Shown here piece by piece: positions 25,246-32,862 of a DNA stretch of 64,000 nucleotides. How positions within the stretch are numbered: position 1 is the stretch's first letter; each line of letters opens with the position of its first letter. A program made the position numbers and the translations under genes. The stretch covers positions 372,001-436,000 of the forward strand of contig JAHBWE010000003.1 of assembly GCA_019637155.1 (NCBI GenBank), given 5' to 3'. The notes beneath the pieces are model-generated. The model was not told where the DNA came from. It made no database searches and was given only the letters and a program-made list of their open reading frames with translations. This DNA comes from Labilithrix sp. (lineage in GTDB: Bacteria; Myxococcota_A; Polyangia; Polyangiales; Polyangiaceae).

Positions 25246-26379
25246 ATGCGTCGTAATGCGCGTACCTTCGTGCGGTCTTCCTTCTTTGTCGTCATTGGCG
25301 TGAGCGCTGCGTCGTTCCTCATGGGGGCGTGCGGGGACGATGAGCCCGGCGCGGGGCCGGTCGATGTGCCGGATGCGCAGCCCGACAACAGCGTGCGCCT
25401 CCCGCCTCCGAGCAACCGCGACTCGGGGATCGCGCCGCCGCCTCCGCCGGACGCGGGGCGCCGGGACGGAGGCGACGCCGGCGACGGCGCGCCGAACGAC
25501 TCCGGCTCCGACGACTCCGGCGCCGACGACTCCGGATTGCCCGATGACTCCGGATTGCCCGACGACTCCGGCCTGCCCGAAGACTCGGGCTCCGACACCG
25601 GCGCGCCGAACGACTCCGGCTCCGACACGGGCTCGCCTGACTCGGGGGGCGGGGGCAACGGACCGCTCGGGAGCGGGCCGCTCTCCATCGTCTACGCCGG
25701 CGCGAACGTCGGCGTAGAGGCTCGCCAACTTCACGCGTGGACGTTCGCGGGCAACGAGCTCTCGGCGTGGAGCGCGCTCGCGCCCGCGACCGACTCCTTC
25801 AACCGCGGCGCGGCGAGCGTCACGGGCGAGGGCGTCGACAACGGCGTCGTCGCGTGGGGGCGCTGGCACGACGGCGCCGCGACGTACAACGCGCAGAGCT
25901 TCACCTGGACGACCCACGGCGGCGCCGCCTACGCGATCGGACAGCGCCCGCAAGCGATCCCGCTCACCGGCAGCTTCACGATGACGACGGCGGGCACGAT
26001 CGCCGGCTTCGTCGCGGACGGGAGCGGCCCGCCCGGCTCGACGTCGGGCAACGCCACGTTGCTCTTCACCGGCGGCGGCGGCGTGAGGCTCGGCGTGAGC
26101 CTCCAGGTGTTCGCCGGCTCGGCGATCTACAACGTGCAGTCGAGCGGCGGCACGGGCAACCCGTCGATCTCCGAGCTCACGATGGACGCGGAGGGCTTCG
26201 TCTTCGCCGAGTACACCATCTCGGCGGCGACGTCCTACTGCGCCGGCAGCTGCAGCGTCCGCATCCGCGGCTTCATCGGCGGCGCGGCCTGCAACTACGC
26301 CGCCCTCGCCGTGCAGGTCTTCAAGACCGCCGCCGGCGACGACGGCAGCTCGACCGGCGTGATCGTCTTCGAGCGCTGA
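25246..26379 (+). CDS. Lipoprotein with Asp-Ser-Gly repeat spacer
   Basis: A 377-residue protein starting at the ATG at 25246. The lipoprotein signal ends at LMGAC and is followed by GDDEPGAG. A long acidic, Pro-rich spacer (about residues 35-140) includes the repeat DDSGLPDDSGLPEDSG, with DSG recurring more than ten times. It probably holds the C-terminal domain away from the membrane. That domain (about 145-377) is beta-rich (LSIVYAGANVGVEARQLHAW, then FTMTTAGTIAGFVADGSGPP) and has two Cys close together (YCAGSCSVRIRG). I do not recognise it. The gene interrupts the common dnaB/ribosomal-protein neighbourhood on the opposite strand. Confidence 0.8.
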   Translation: MRRNARTFVRSSFFVVIGVSAASFLMGACGDDEPGAGPVDVPDAQPDNSVRLPPPSNRDSGIAPPPPPDAGRRDGGDAGDGAPNDSGSDDSGADDSGLPDDSGLPDDSGLPEDSGSDTGAPNDSGSDTGSPDSGGGGNGPLGSGPLSIVYAGANVGVEARQLHAWTFAGNELSAWSALAPATDSFNRGAASVTGEGVDNGVVAWGRWHDGAATYNAQSFTWTTHGGAAYAIGQRPQAIPLTGSFTMTTAGTIAGFVADGSGPPGSTSGNATLLFTGGGGVRLGVSLQVFAGSAIYNVQSSGGTGNPSISELTMDAEGFVFAEYTISAATSYCAGSCSVRIRGFIGGAACNYAALAVQVFKTAAGDDGSSTGVIVFER

Positions 26380-26395
26380 TCGCCGAAAATGCAGC

Positions 26396-26430
26396 GAGGG
26401 CGCCGATCCGGTGATGGATCGAGCGCCCTC
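26396..26430. terminator. Bidirectional terminator between lipoprotein gene and rplI
   Basis: Hairpin with arms GAGGGCGCCGATCC and GGATCGAGCGCCCTC (one-base bulge) and a 6-nt loop, lying between the convergent stops at 26379 and 26459. On the minus strand it is followed by CATTTTCGG, giving a short T-run suited to ending the rpsF-rpsR-rplI transcript. Confidence 0.7.
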
Positions 26431-26458
26431 GAGGCTGCGAGCTGCGAGCTCTCTCTCC

Positions 26459-26914
26459 CTACTTCTTGACGACTTCGACCTTGAGGGTCGCGGTCACGTC
26501 GGTCATGAGCTTGACCGGGATCTCGTGCGTTCCGATCGTCTTGAGCGGCTCGGCGAGCTGCATCTTCTTGCGATCGAGCTCGAAGCCGGCCTTCTTGACC
26601 TCGGTCTCGATCTCCTTCGCCGTGACGGAGCCGAAGAGCTTGTCGTCCTCGCCGACGGGGCGCGCGAGCTTGATGACGAGGCCGTTCAGCTTCGTCGCGA
26701 GCTCCTGCATCGCCTTCTTGTTCTTCTCCGCCTTCGCGAGGGCGACCGCCTTCTCGTGGTTGAGGCGGTTCACCTGCGCGGTCGTCGCGGGGACGGCGAG
26801 CTTGCGCGGGAGGAGGTAGTTGCGCGCGAAGCCCGGACGGACCTTCACGAGCTCGCCCGACGTACCGAGGTTCGGCACGTCGCTGTTCAGGATCACTTGA
26901 AGCGTGGTGGCCAT
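26459..26914 (-). CDS. rplI: 50S ribosomal protein L9
   Basis: L9 binds 23S rRNA and bridges adjacent ribosomes. The 151-residue protein has the N-terminal RNA-binding domain with the signature QVILNSDVPNLGTSGELVKV and PGFARNYLLPRKLA. The long connecting helix is Lys/Ala-rich, and the C-terminal domain contains KLFGSVTAKEIETEVKKAGF. It is the last gene of the rpsF-rpsR-rplI operon, starting 2 bp after rpsR. It is followed by a strong hairpin terminator. Confidence 0.97.
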   Translation of the reverse strand: MATTLQVILNSDVPNLGTSGELVKVRPGFARNYLLPRKLAVPATTAQVNRLNHEKAVALAKAEKNKKAMQELATKLNGLVIKLARPVGEDDKLFGSVTAKEIETEVKKAGFELDRKKMQLAEPLKTIGTHEIPVKLMTDVTATLKVEVVKK

Positions 26915-26916
26915 GA

Positions 26917-27207
26917 CTAAGCGCTCGTAACGGTGAAGGGCAGGAGCGCGATGTTGCGCGCGCGCTTGATCGCGAGCGTGACCTTGCGCTGGTGGAGGGC
27001 GCAGTTGCCGCTGATGCGACGCGGCGTGACCTTGCCGCGCTCGGAGATGAAGTACTTCATCGCCTGCGGGTCCTTGTAGTCGATCACCGCGGTCTTATCC
27101 GCGCAGAACTTGCAAACACGCTTCTTGCCGCCGCGGCGCCGGCCCGGCGCATCGGCGTTGAGGTCCGGCGTCCGGCCGAAGTCCTTGTCGTCATCCATCA
27201 TTGCCAT
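26917..27207 (-). CDS. rpsR: 30S ribosomal protein S18 (Cys-containing form)
   Basis: S18 pairs with S6 on the platform of the small subunit. The 96-residue protein has the conserved core [20 protein letters not shown] and [20 protein letters not shown]. An extra N-terminal tail (about 25 residues, acidic) precedes [17 protein letters not shown] together with the Cys and His in NCALH could bind zinc, as in C+ ribosomal proteins. It lies between rpsF (48 bp upstream) and rplI (2 bp downstream). Confidence 0.96.
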   Translation of the reverse strand: MAMMDDDKDFGRTPDLNADAPGRRRGGKKRVCKFCADKTAVIDYKDPQAMKYFISERGKVTPRRISGNCALHQRKVTLAIKRARNIALLPFTVTSA

Positions 27208-27255
27208 GATTCGAATCTCCTAGAGCTTTGTGTGTGGGCGGTCGGGGTCGGGCTC

Positions 27256-27819
27256 TCAGCCCTCCTCTTCGCCGCCCTCCTTCGCGCCGGTCGCCGCCGC
27301 CGGCTCTTCGGCGCCAGCCTCTTCGCCGGGGATGTCGTCGCCGTAGTCGTCCTCCGAGCGCTCGCCGCGCATCGAGCGCGGACCGTCGCCGAAGTCGACG
27401 AGGCCGAGGGCCTTCTCGCGCGACTCCTTCTCCTCTTCCTCCGCCGGGAGCTCGAGGCGCTGGAACTTCACCTCTTCCGGATCGACCGCGACGCTCGCGA
27501 CGTCGACGTCCTTGTTCGTGAGGACCGTCTGGAACTTGAGGACGGAGTCCTGGAGCTTGAGGTTGCGCTCGAGCTCCTGCACGAGGCCGCCCTTACCCAC
27601 GTACTTCACGTAGATGTAGACGCCCTTCTTCTGCTTGCCGACCGGATAGGCCAGCTTCCGGCGACCCCAGGACTCGACCTTGACGAGCTTGCCGTTGTCG
27701 CGCGCGACGACCTCGGCCACGCGGCCCTGCACCTTGTCCGCCGTGTCGGCGTCGACGTCGGAGCGGAGGATGTAGATCGTCTCGTATTCTTTGGACTTCA
27801 GTGCCTGTGCTTCGGGCAT
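27256..27819 (-). CDS. rpsF: 30S ribosomal protein S6 with long acidic C-terminal tail
   Basis: The S6 core occupies about residues 1-120: EYETIYILRSDVDADTADKV, RKLAYPVGKQKKGVYIYVKY and the S18-facing region. The protein is 187 residues, longer than the usual 95-135. About 65 residues beyond the core are acidic and disordered (LPAEEEEKESREKALG, GERSEDDYGDDIPGEEAGAE). Some S6 proteins carry Glu-rich tails modified by RimK; no rimK gene is nearby. The ATG at 27819 is chosen because the in-frame extension upstream is unlike S6. There is no ssb between rpsF and rpsR, unlike in many bacteria. Confidence 0.95.
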   Translation of the reverse strand: MPEAQALKSKEYETIYILRSDVDADTADKVQGRVAEVVARDNGKLVKVESWGRRKLAYPVGKQKKGVYIYVKYVGKGGLVQELERNLKLQDSVLKFQTVLTNKDVDVASVAVDPEEVKFQRLELPAEEEEKESREKALGLVDFGDGPRSMRGERSEDDYGDDIPGEEAGAEEPAAATGAKEGGEEEG

Positions 27820-27908
27820 TTCGTGACTCCCTGTGGATCGCTCCGGTGAGGGCCGGAGGAGCCCACCGGCGCACGCCGGCGAGCAAGGATGGTTTTCCGC
27901 GGTCAAAT

Positions 27909-27951
27909 GACGGCGGGGCCGCGGGTCATAGCAATGACCGGCGGCCCCGTC
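27909..27951 (-). terminator. Terminator-like hairpin after the hydrolase gene
   Basis: GC-rich stem with arms ACGGCGGGGCCGCGGGTCAT and ATGACCGGCGGCCCCGT and a short AGCA-type loop, with two small bulges. It lies 25 bp downstream of the hydrolase stop on the minus strand and upstream of rpsF. The T-tract after it is weak. Confidence 0.5.
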
Positions 27952-27974
27952 TAGTCGTGAATTAGCGAGTCAGA

Positions 27975-30083
27975 TCAGTGGTTCAGGCTCTTGTCGAGCT
28001 TGCCGAAGCTCCACTCGTGGGTGACGGCGTCGGTGCCGTACTGGACCTTGAGATCGACGCCGTCCTTCACCGCCGCGAACTGCTCCGCGCTCAGCTTGAA
28101 GACGATGCTGTTGGTGCTGCCGTCGGCCTTGTACGAGGCGCCGACGACCTCGTCGCTGCCGAGGAGGAGGCGCGGCAGCTCGTCGTGAACGAGGAACTCG
28201 TCCTGGCTCGCGAGCTCGATCTCGACCGCGTCCGATTCGGTGCGGATGTCCGCGACCGCGTTGCCGTCCGTGTGCGTGTTGGTGACGTTGCCGGTGCCCG
28301 GATCCGAGACGACGTCGGGCTGGGTGCCGGGGTTCGTGTTCGAGTCGGACGCCGCGAGCGGACGCGAGACGCGGATGCTCGCGAGGTAGACCGAGCTGGA
28401 CTCGGTCTCGTCGAACGTGAGCTTGATGCCCTTCACGTTCGCGAGCTGCGCGTTGCCGAAGTCGCGGAGCGGGATGCGCGCGGTGTCGAGCAGCACGTGG
28501 CCGCCGTGCGCGAGCTCGACGTAGCTCTTGAGGCTGACCGCGTTCGAGGTCGTGCCGTCGCCGTTGACGAGGGCGATCGAGAAGCTCGTCGGCGTCGCGA
28601 CGGAGGCGGTGACGTTCTTGAGCGAGACGCGGACGTCGAGGGTCGACATCGTGGTCGCGTCGACGCCGCCGACCGGGATCTCGAGCGTGGCGCCGGGCGC
28701 CGTCCACGTGACGAGGCCGGCCTTCAGCGCCGCGTCGTGCTCGGGCACGCTGCCGTGGGTCATCGTCGCGCCGCCGCCGAGGACGATCGCTTCGCCGCTG
28801 AGGCTCGTGCCGGCCGGCTTCGTGAAGTCCTCGAGGACCTTCGTGTTGTCCGCGCTCGCGGAGTCCGCGTAGGCGCGGCCGATGTGCGTGACCGCCTCGA
28901 GCTCCTCGGGGAGGCCGAACTGCGGATCGTAGACCTTGTTGTACGCGGCCATGCGGTCCTGGCCGACGTTCGCGCGGAAGAAGCCCATGAGCGCGTGGAG
29001 GCCGGTCGTGCGCTGCTTGGCGGAGCCGTTGATCTCGGCGGCGCTCCAGAGCGGGACGTTGCCGGCGCCGCGGCAGCCCGAGGCGTCGCTCTGCTGCCAC
29101 TCGGTGTTGAAGAAGTTGTGGTTCGCGCCCCAGACGCCGAACATGCCCTTGGCTGCGGCGCTCGCGCCTTCGCCGTTCTTCGCGAGCATGCGGTCGAAGG
29201 GCTTCATGCCCTGGAGGTTCGACACGTCGCCGTCGCACATCGGGAGGATGACGTTCCAGGCGGTGCCGTTCGCGTCGAGGACGCGGCTCGTCTGACCGTC
29301 GACCGGGCCGATCTCGAAGATGCCCTTGAAGCCGAGCGGGCTCTGGATCTTCGCCGGCCACGGCGAGCCCGGGTCGTTGTACTGGACGTACGCGGCGCGG
29401 ACGCCTTCGCCGCCGCGCGAGTGGCCCATCATGCCGATCTCGCTGAAGTCGAGCGTGCCGGCGAGGTCGACGCCGAGCGACGCGGGCGTGGTACCCGCCG
29501 TCTTGGCCCACTTGGTGAGGTGCTCGAGGTGCTTGAGCACGAGGCGGCCGCGCGCGAGGTTGAGGCCGCCGTCACCCGCCGCCGGACCGCCGGCGGTGAT
29601 GCCGCGGTTCGCGTTGATCGAGACGACGAAGTAGCCCCACGACGCGAGGCGCTCCGCGACGTACGCGTAGCCCATGTGGTTCGGGACCACGACGTAGCCC
29701 GGCGGGCAGGTGCCCTGCGTGGTGTACTGCGTGTTGTTGTCACGACGCGGGTTCGCGCCGGTGCCGCAGGTGCCGTGGTTGCCGTGGAGGAAGACGATGA
29801 GCGGATGCTTCTTGCCGCTCTCGAGGTTCGCCGGGCGCCACATGTGGCCCCAGACCTCGGTGTTGCGGTCGGCGAGGACGTCCGGATCGACCGACGCGGG
29901 GAGCTTGTATTCTGCATCCGTGATCGAGAGCGGGCCGCGGCCGGTCGCGTCGGCGGCGCGCTCCGTCGCCTGCGCCTTCGAGGACTCCACCTCTTCGTCG
30001 GTCGTCGTGTTCGACGAGCAGCCAATGGCGAAGCAGCCGGCGATGAGCGCGGGGGTCAAAAGGCCGAAGGCGCGAAGCTTCAT
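27975..30083 (-). CDS. Secreted alpha/beta-hydrolase lipoprotein with C-terminal beta-rich domain
   Basis: A 702-residue protein read from the ATG at 30083 (MKLRAFGLLTP). The lipoprotein signal ends at FAIGC. The hydrolase domain (about residues 60-400) contains HPLIVFLHGNHGTCG (oxyanion region) and the nucleophile elbow GMMGHSRGGEGV (GxSxG). A probable acid or loop region is WNVILPMCDGDVSNLQG and the His may be in FGVWGANHNFFN. This resembles the chlorophyllase/PET-hydrolase-like clan. The C-terminal about 280 residues are beta-rich (LDVRVSLKNVTASVATP, then FDETESSSVYLASIRVSRP), like a carbohydrate- or polymer-binding module. Surface-attached esterase is the likely class; the substrate is unknown. 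An in-frame extension upstream of 30083 lacks a signal peptide. Confidence 0.82.
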   Translation of the reverse strand: MKLRAFGLLTPALIAGCFAIGCSSNTTTDEEVESSKAQATERAADATGRGPLSITDAEYKLPASVDPDVLADRNTEVWGHMWRPANLESGKKHPLIVFLHGNHGTCGTGANPRRDNNTQYTTQGTCPPGYVVVPNHMGYAYVAERLASWGYFVVSINANRGITAGGPAAGDGGLNLARGRLVLKHLEHLTKWAKTAGTTPASLGVDLAGTLDFSEIGMMGHSRGGEGVRAAYVQYNDPGSPWPAKIQSPLGFKGIFEIGPVDGQTSRVLDANGTAWNVILPMCDGDVSNLQGMKPFDRMLAKNGEGASAAAKGMFGVWGANHNFFNTEWQQSDASGCRGAGNVPLWSAAEINGSAKQRTTGLHALMGFFRANVGQDRMAAYNKVYDPQFGLPEELEAVTHIGRAYADSASADNTKVLEDFTKPAGTSLSGEAIVLGGGATMTHGSVPEHDAALKAGLVTWTAPGATLEIPVGGVDATTMSTLDVRVSLKNVTASVATPTSFSIALVNGDGTTSNAVSLKSYVELAHGGHVLLDTARIPLRDFGNAQLANVKGIKLTFDETESSSVYLASIRVSRPLAASDSNTNPGTQPDVVSDPGTGNVTNTHTDGNAVADIRTESDAVEIELASQDEFLVHDELPRLLLGSDEVVGASYKADGSTNSIVFKLSAEQFAAVKDGVDLKVQYGTDAVTHEWSFGKLDKSLNH

Positions 30084-30450
30084 GCGGGGGATCCTCGGGT
30101 GGATGACGTTGTAGGTAGACGTCGCAGGAGAGACCTTGGGGTAGCATTCGCCCACCCCCGCGCAAGGCGGATTCGTACGAAAAAACAGCCCGTTTCGGAT
30201 CACCAGGATCGCCGGTAGCCCAGATGGGTGGGGAAAAGTCCGCGCAGCCCGGATATTTACTCACTCAGCGTCGGGGGCTCCGCCCCCGACACCCCCGCCC
30301 CAGACACCGCCCTCGCGCTGCGCGCTCGGGGCGCTTCGCGCCCGCTTGCGCGGCCGCTTCTGGGGCCCCGCGTTGGCCCGACGCCGTCGGAGTGGGCCCA
30401 GTCCCCGTATCGCTTGGTGTTGACGGCGGTAGCGCTTGGTGTTGACGGCG
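30084..30450. other. Intergenic region with repeat copy C and a tandem array
   Basis: This 367-bp gap lies between the hydrolase start (30083) and the pth stop (30451). It holds repeat copy C (30262-30369) and most of the 22-bp tandem array that starts in the last codons of pth. The hydrolase promoter should be in about 30084-30220; no strong consensus is visible. Confidence 0.6.
30262..30369 (+). repeat. Dispersed ~105-bp repeat, copy C
   Basis: Opens with CTCAGCGTCGGGGGCTCCGC (hairpin GGGGGCTCCGCCCCC), continues CCCCAGACACCGCCCTCGCG, and ends with GGCCGCTTCTGGGGCCCC. Same orientation as copy B. Confidence 0.85.
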
Positions 30451-30476
30451 TTAGCGCTTGGTGTTGACGGCGTTCA
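30411..30476 (-). repeat. Three 22-bp tandem units spanning the pth stop codon
   Basis: Units 30411-30432, 30433-30454 and 30455-30476 begin CGCTTGGTGTTGACGGCG and differ only in the last four bases. The rightmost unit codes for the end of Pth (NAVNTKR) and the TAA stop lies at its junction with the second unit. The other units are non-coding copies downstream of the stop. Confidence 0.9.
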
Positions 30477-31035
30477 TGGCGGCGACGAGGCCGTCGGCGA
30501 CGACGCGCTCGACGGCGTTGACGGCGCGGTCGATCACGTCCGGTAGCTCGGCGCTCTCCATCGGGTCGAAGTTCTGGAGCACGTAGTCGGCGACGTCGCC
30601 CTTGAAGCCGGGCGGCGGGCGGCCGACGCCGACGCGTACGCGCACGAAGTCGGGCGTGCCCATGCGCGCGATGACGCTGCGGATGCCGTTGTTGCCCGCG
30701 TGACCGCCGCCGAGCTTGAGGCGCACGTCCTTCCACGGGATGTCGATCTCGTCGTGCACGACGACGATGCTCGCGGGCTCGATCTTGAGGAACGCGGCCG
30801 CGGGCTGAACGCTGTCGCCCGACAGGTTCATGAACGTCTGCGGCTTGAGCACGGCGACGGGGAGGTGCCGGCCACCGACGACGAGATCGCCCTTCGTCCA
30901 GAGCGCGCTGAACTTCTCCTTGAAGTCGGCGAGGCCGTGCGAGCGCGCGAGGCGCTCCACGACCATGAACCCGACGTTGTGCCGGTTCTTCTCGTACTTC
31001 TTGCCCGGATTGCCGAGCCCGACGACGAGAACCAC
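30451..31035 (-). CDS. pth: Peptidyl-tRNA hydrolase
   Basis: Pth releases peptides from peptidyl-tRNA that drops off stalled ribosomes. The 194-residue protein has the family N-terminus VGLGNPGKKYEKNRHNVGFM with the catalytic His (about 19). The substrate-binding motif is KPQTFMNLSGDSV, the conserved Asp is in VVVHDEIDIPWKDVRL, and GGGHAGNNGIRSV follows. It starts 12 bp after the L25 stop in the common prs-L25-pth order. The last codons belong to a 22-bp tandem repeat. Confidence 0.96.
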   Translation of the reverse strand: MVLVVGLGNPGKKYEKNRHNVGFMVVERLARSHGLADFKEKFSALWTKGDLVVGGRHLPVAVLKPQTFMNLSGDSVQPAAAFLKIEPASIVVVHDEIDIPWKDVRLKLGGGHAGNNGIRSVIARMGTPDFVRVRVGVGRPPPGFKGDVADYVLQNFDPMESAELPDVIDRAVNAVERVVADGLVAAMNAVNTKR

Positions 31036-31047
31036 GCGCGCGCGAGG

Positions 31048-31737
31048 CTACTTCTTCGCCGGCGCGGCCTTCGCGTCCTTCGCGGGCGCGGCCTTCGCGT
31101 CCTTGCCCGCCGCCGGAGCCGCTGCGCCGGCCGCCGGAGCGCCCGGAGCCGCCGCCGCTTCCTCGGTGCGGTCCTTCTCCGGCGCGACGACGGAGATGAC
31201 GGTCTGCTCGGAGGGGAGCCGGACCTCGACGCCCTCGGGGAGCTTGAGGTCCTTCGCCGCGACCGCGTCGCCGAGCTCGAGCGCGCTGACGTCCGCCTCG
31301 ATCTTCAGCGGGATGCGGTCGGGGAGGCAGCGCACGGGGACGGTGCGGTAGACCTGGCGGAGGAGGCCGCCCTTCGCGACGCCGGCGGCCTTGCCGATGG
31401 CGACGAGCGGGACGTCGACGTCGACCGCGCGGTCCAGCTTCACCTCGACGAAGTCGATGTGCTCGAGCGAGCGCGACACCGGGTGATAGCTGTAGTCCTT
31501 GATCATCACGAGCATGTCCTTGCCGCCCTCGACCGTCATCTGAAGGACGGTGTTCTGGCCGCGCTCGCTCTTGAGGATCGTGACGATGTCCTTCGGCGTG
31601 ACCGCGAGCATCGTCGCCGCGAGGTCCTTGCCGTACGCGACCGCGGGGATCTTGCCGGTGCCGCGGAGGCGGCGAACGGCGCTCTTGCCCTGAGCGGTGC
31701 GGGTGTGCGCGGTGACGTTGTGCATGGCGGCGGACAT
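31048..31737 (-). CDS. rplY: 50S ribosomal protein L25 (TL5/CTC form)
   Basis: L25 binds 5S rRNA. This 229-residue protein is the long, two-domain CTC/TL5 form. The N-terminal 5S-binding domain has LRGTGKIPAVAYGKDLAATM and HPVSRSLEHIDFVEVKL. The C-terminal beta domain contains VRCLPDRIPLKIEADVSALE. A low-complexity Ala/Lys tail of about 35 residues follows, with the repeat KDAKAAPAKDAKAAPAKK. The order prs, L25, pth on one strand is widely conserved. The start could be either Met in MSAAMHN. Confidence 0.95.
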   Translation of the reverse strand: MSAAMHNVTAHTRTAQGKSAVRRLRGTGKIPAVAYGKDLAATMLAVTPKDIVTILKSERGQNTVLQMTVEGGKDMLVMIKDYSYHPVSRSLEHIDFVEVKLDRAVDVDVPLVAIGKAAGVAKGGLLRQVYRTVPVRCLPDRIPLKIEADVSALELGDAVAAKDLKLPEGVEVRLPSEQTVISVVAPEKDRTEEAAAAPGAPAAGAAAPAAGKDAKAAPAKDAKAAPAKK

Positions 31738-31866
31738 GGCGGACTCCTCGAAATCTTCTCGAATGCCCGGAAATGAGCCTCCGGGGCTTTGGGGGGCCGG
31801 ATACCTAGCAGAACCCTCGGCGCGCGGGTAGCAGTTCGTGCGGGCTCCGCCGCTCGGGCCAGGTGC

Positions 31867-32811
31867 TCAGGAGAAGAGGGAGCTGACCGAGTCCGACGAG
31901 TGGATGCGCTTGATGGCTTCGCCGAGGAGGCGCGCCATCGAGACCTGCTTGATCTTGCTGCAGCCGCGGGCCGCCTCGGAGAGCGGGATCGTGTCGCTGA
32001 CGACGACCTCGTCGAGCGGGGAGTCGATGATGCGCTGGATGGCGGGGCCGGAGAGGACGCCGTGGGTCGAGCACGCGACGACGCGCTTCGCGCCGTGGTC
32101 CATCAGCGCCTTCGCCGCGCCGGTGAGCGTGCCGGCGGTGTCGATCATGTCGTCGACGATGATGCACTGCTTGCCCTTCACGTCGCCGATGAGGTGCATG
32201 ACCTCCGAGACGTTCGCGCGCTCGCGACGCTTGTCGATGATCGCGAGGCCGGCGTTGAGGCGCTTCGAGTACGCGCGGGCGCGCTCGACGCCGCCGGCGT
32301 CGGGCGAGACGACGACGGACGACGAGTCGAAGTGCTTCTTCAGGTAGTCCTCCATCATCACCGGCAGCGCGTAGAGGTGATCGAAGGGAATGTTGAAGAA
32401 GCCCTGGATCTGGCCGGCGTGGAGGTCGATCGAGACGACGCGCGTGACGCCCGCGGCCTGGATGAGATCGGCGACGAGCTTCGACGTGATCGGCGTGCGC
32501 GGCGCGACCTTGCGGTCCTGACGGGCGTAGCCGTAGTACGGGATGACGGCGGTGATGGTCGTGGCCGAGGCGCGCCGCAGCGTGTCCGCCATGATGAGGA
32601 GCTCCATCACGTGGTCGTTGACGGGGCTCGACGTGGGCTGGATGACGAACGCGTCGACGCCGCGGACGTTCTCGTTGATCTCGCAGAAGGTCTCGCCGTC
32701 GGAGAAGCGCTGGACCTTCACCTTGCTCAGCGGTGTCTCGAGATAGGTCGCGATAGCCGCTGCGAGTTGGGGGTTCGCGTTGCCCGAAAAGAGGCAGACC
32801 TTCTTGAACAC
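31867..32811 (-). CDS. prs: Ribose-phosphate pyrophosphokinase (PRPP synthetase)
   Basis: Makes phosphoribosyl pyrophosphate from ribose 5-phosphate and ATP for nucleotide, His and Trp synthesis. The 314-residue protein has the class I features [36 protein letters not shown] (flexible ATP loop), [20 protein letters not shown] and the PRPP-binding loop [17 protein letters not shown]. All catalytic segments are intact and the length is standard. L25 lies 129 bp downstream. Confidence 0.97.
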   Translation of the reverse strand: MFKKVCLFSGNANPQLAAAIATYLETPLSKVKVQRFSDGETFCEINENVRGVDAFVIQPTSSPVNDHVMELLIMADTLRRASATTITAVIPYYGYARQDRKVAPRTPITSKLVADLIQAAGVTRVVSIDLHAGQIQGFFNIPFDHLYALPVMMEDYLKKHFDSSSVVVSPDAGGVERARAYSKRLNAGLAIIDKRRERANVSEVMHLIGDVKGKQCIIVDDMIDTAGTLTGAAKALMDHGAKRVVACSTHGVLSGPAIQRIIDSPLDEVVVSDTIPLSEAARGCSKIKQVSMARLLGEAIKRIHSSDSVSSLFS

Positions 32812-32862
32812 GAGGCGTAGCTAGTCGCCACACCGGGGGGTGTCAACGGACGGAGGGGGACT

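Noticed and set aside
30411..30476. CRISPR-like array
   Set aside because: Units are directly adjacent with no spacers and cover a stop codon; it is a simple tandem duplication.
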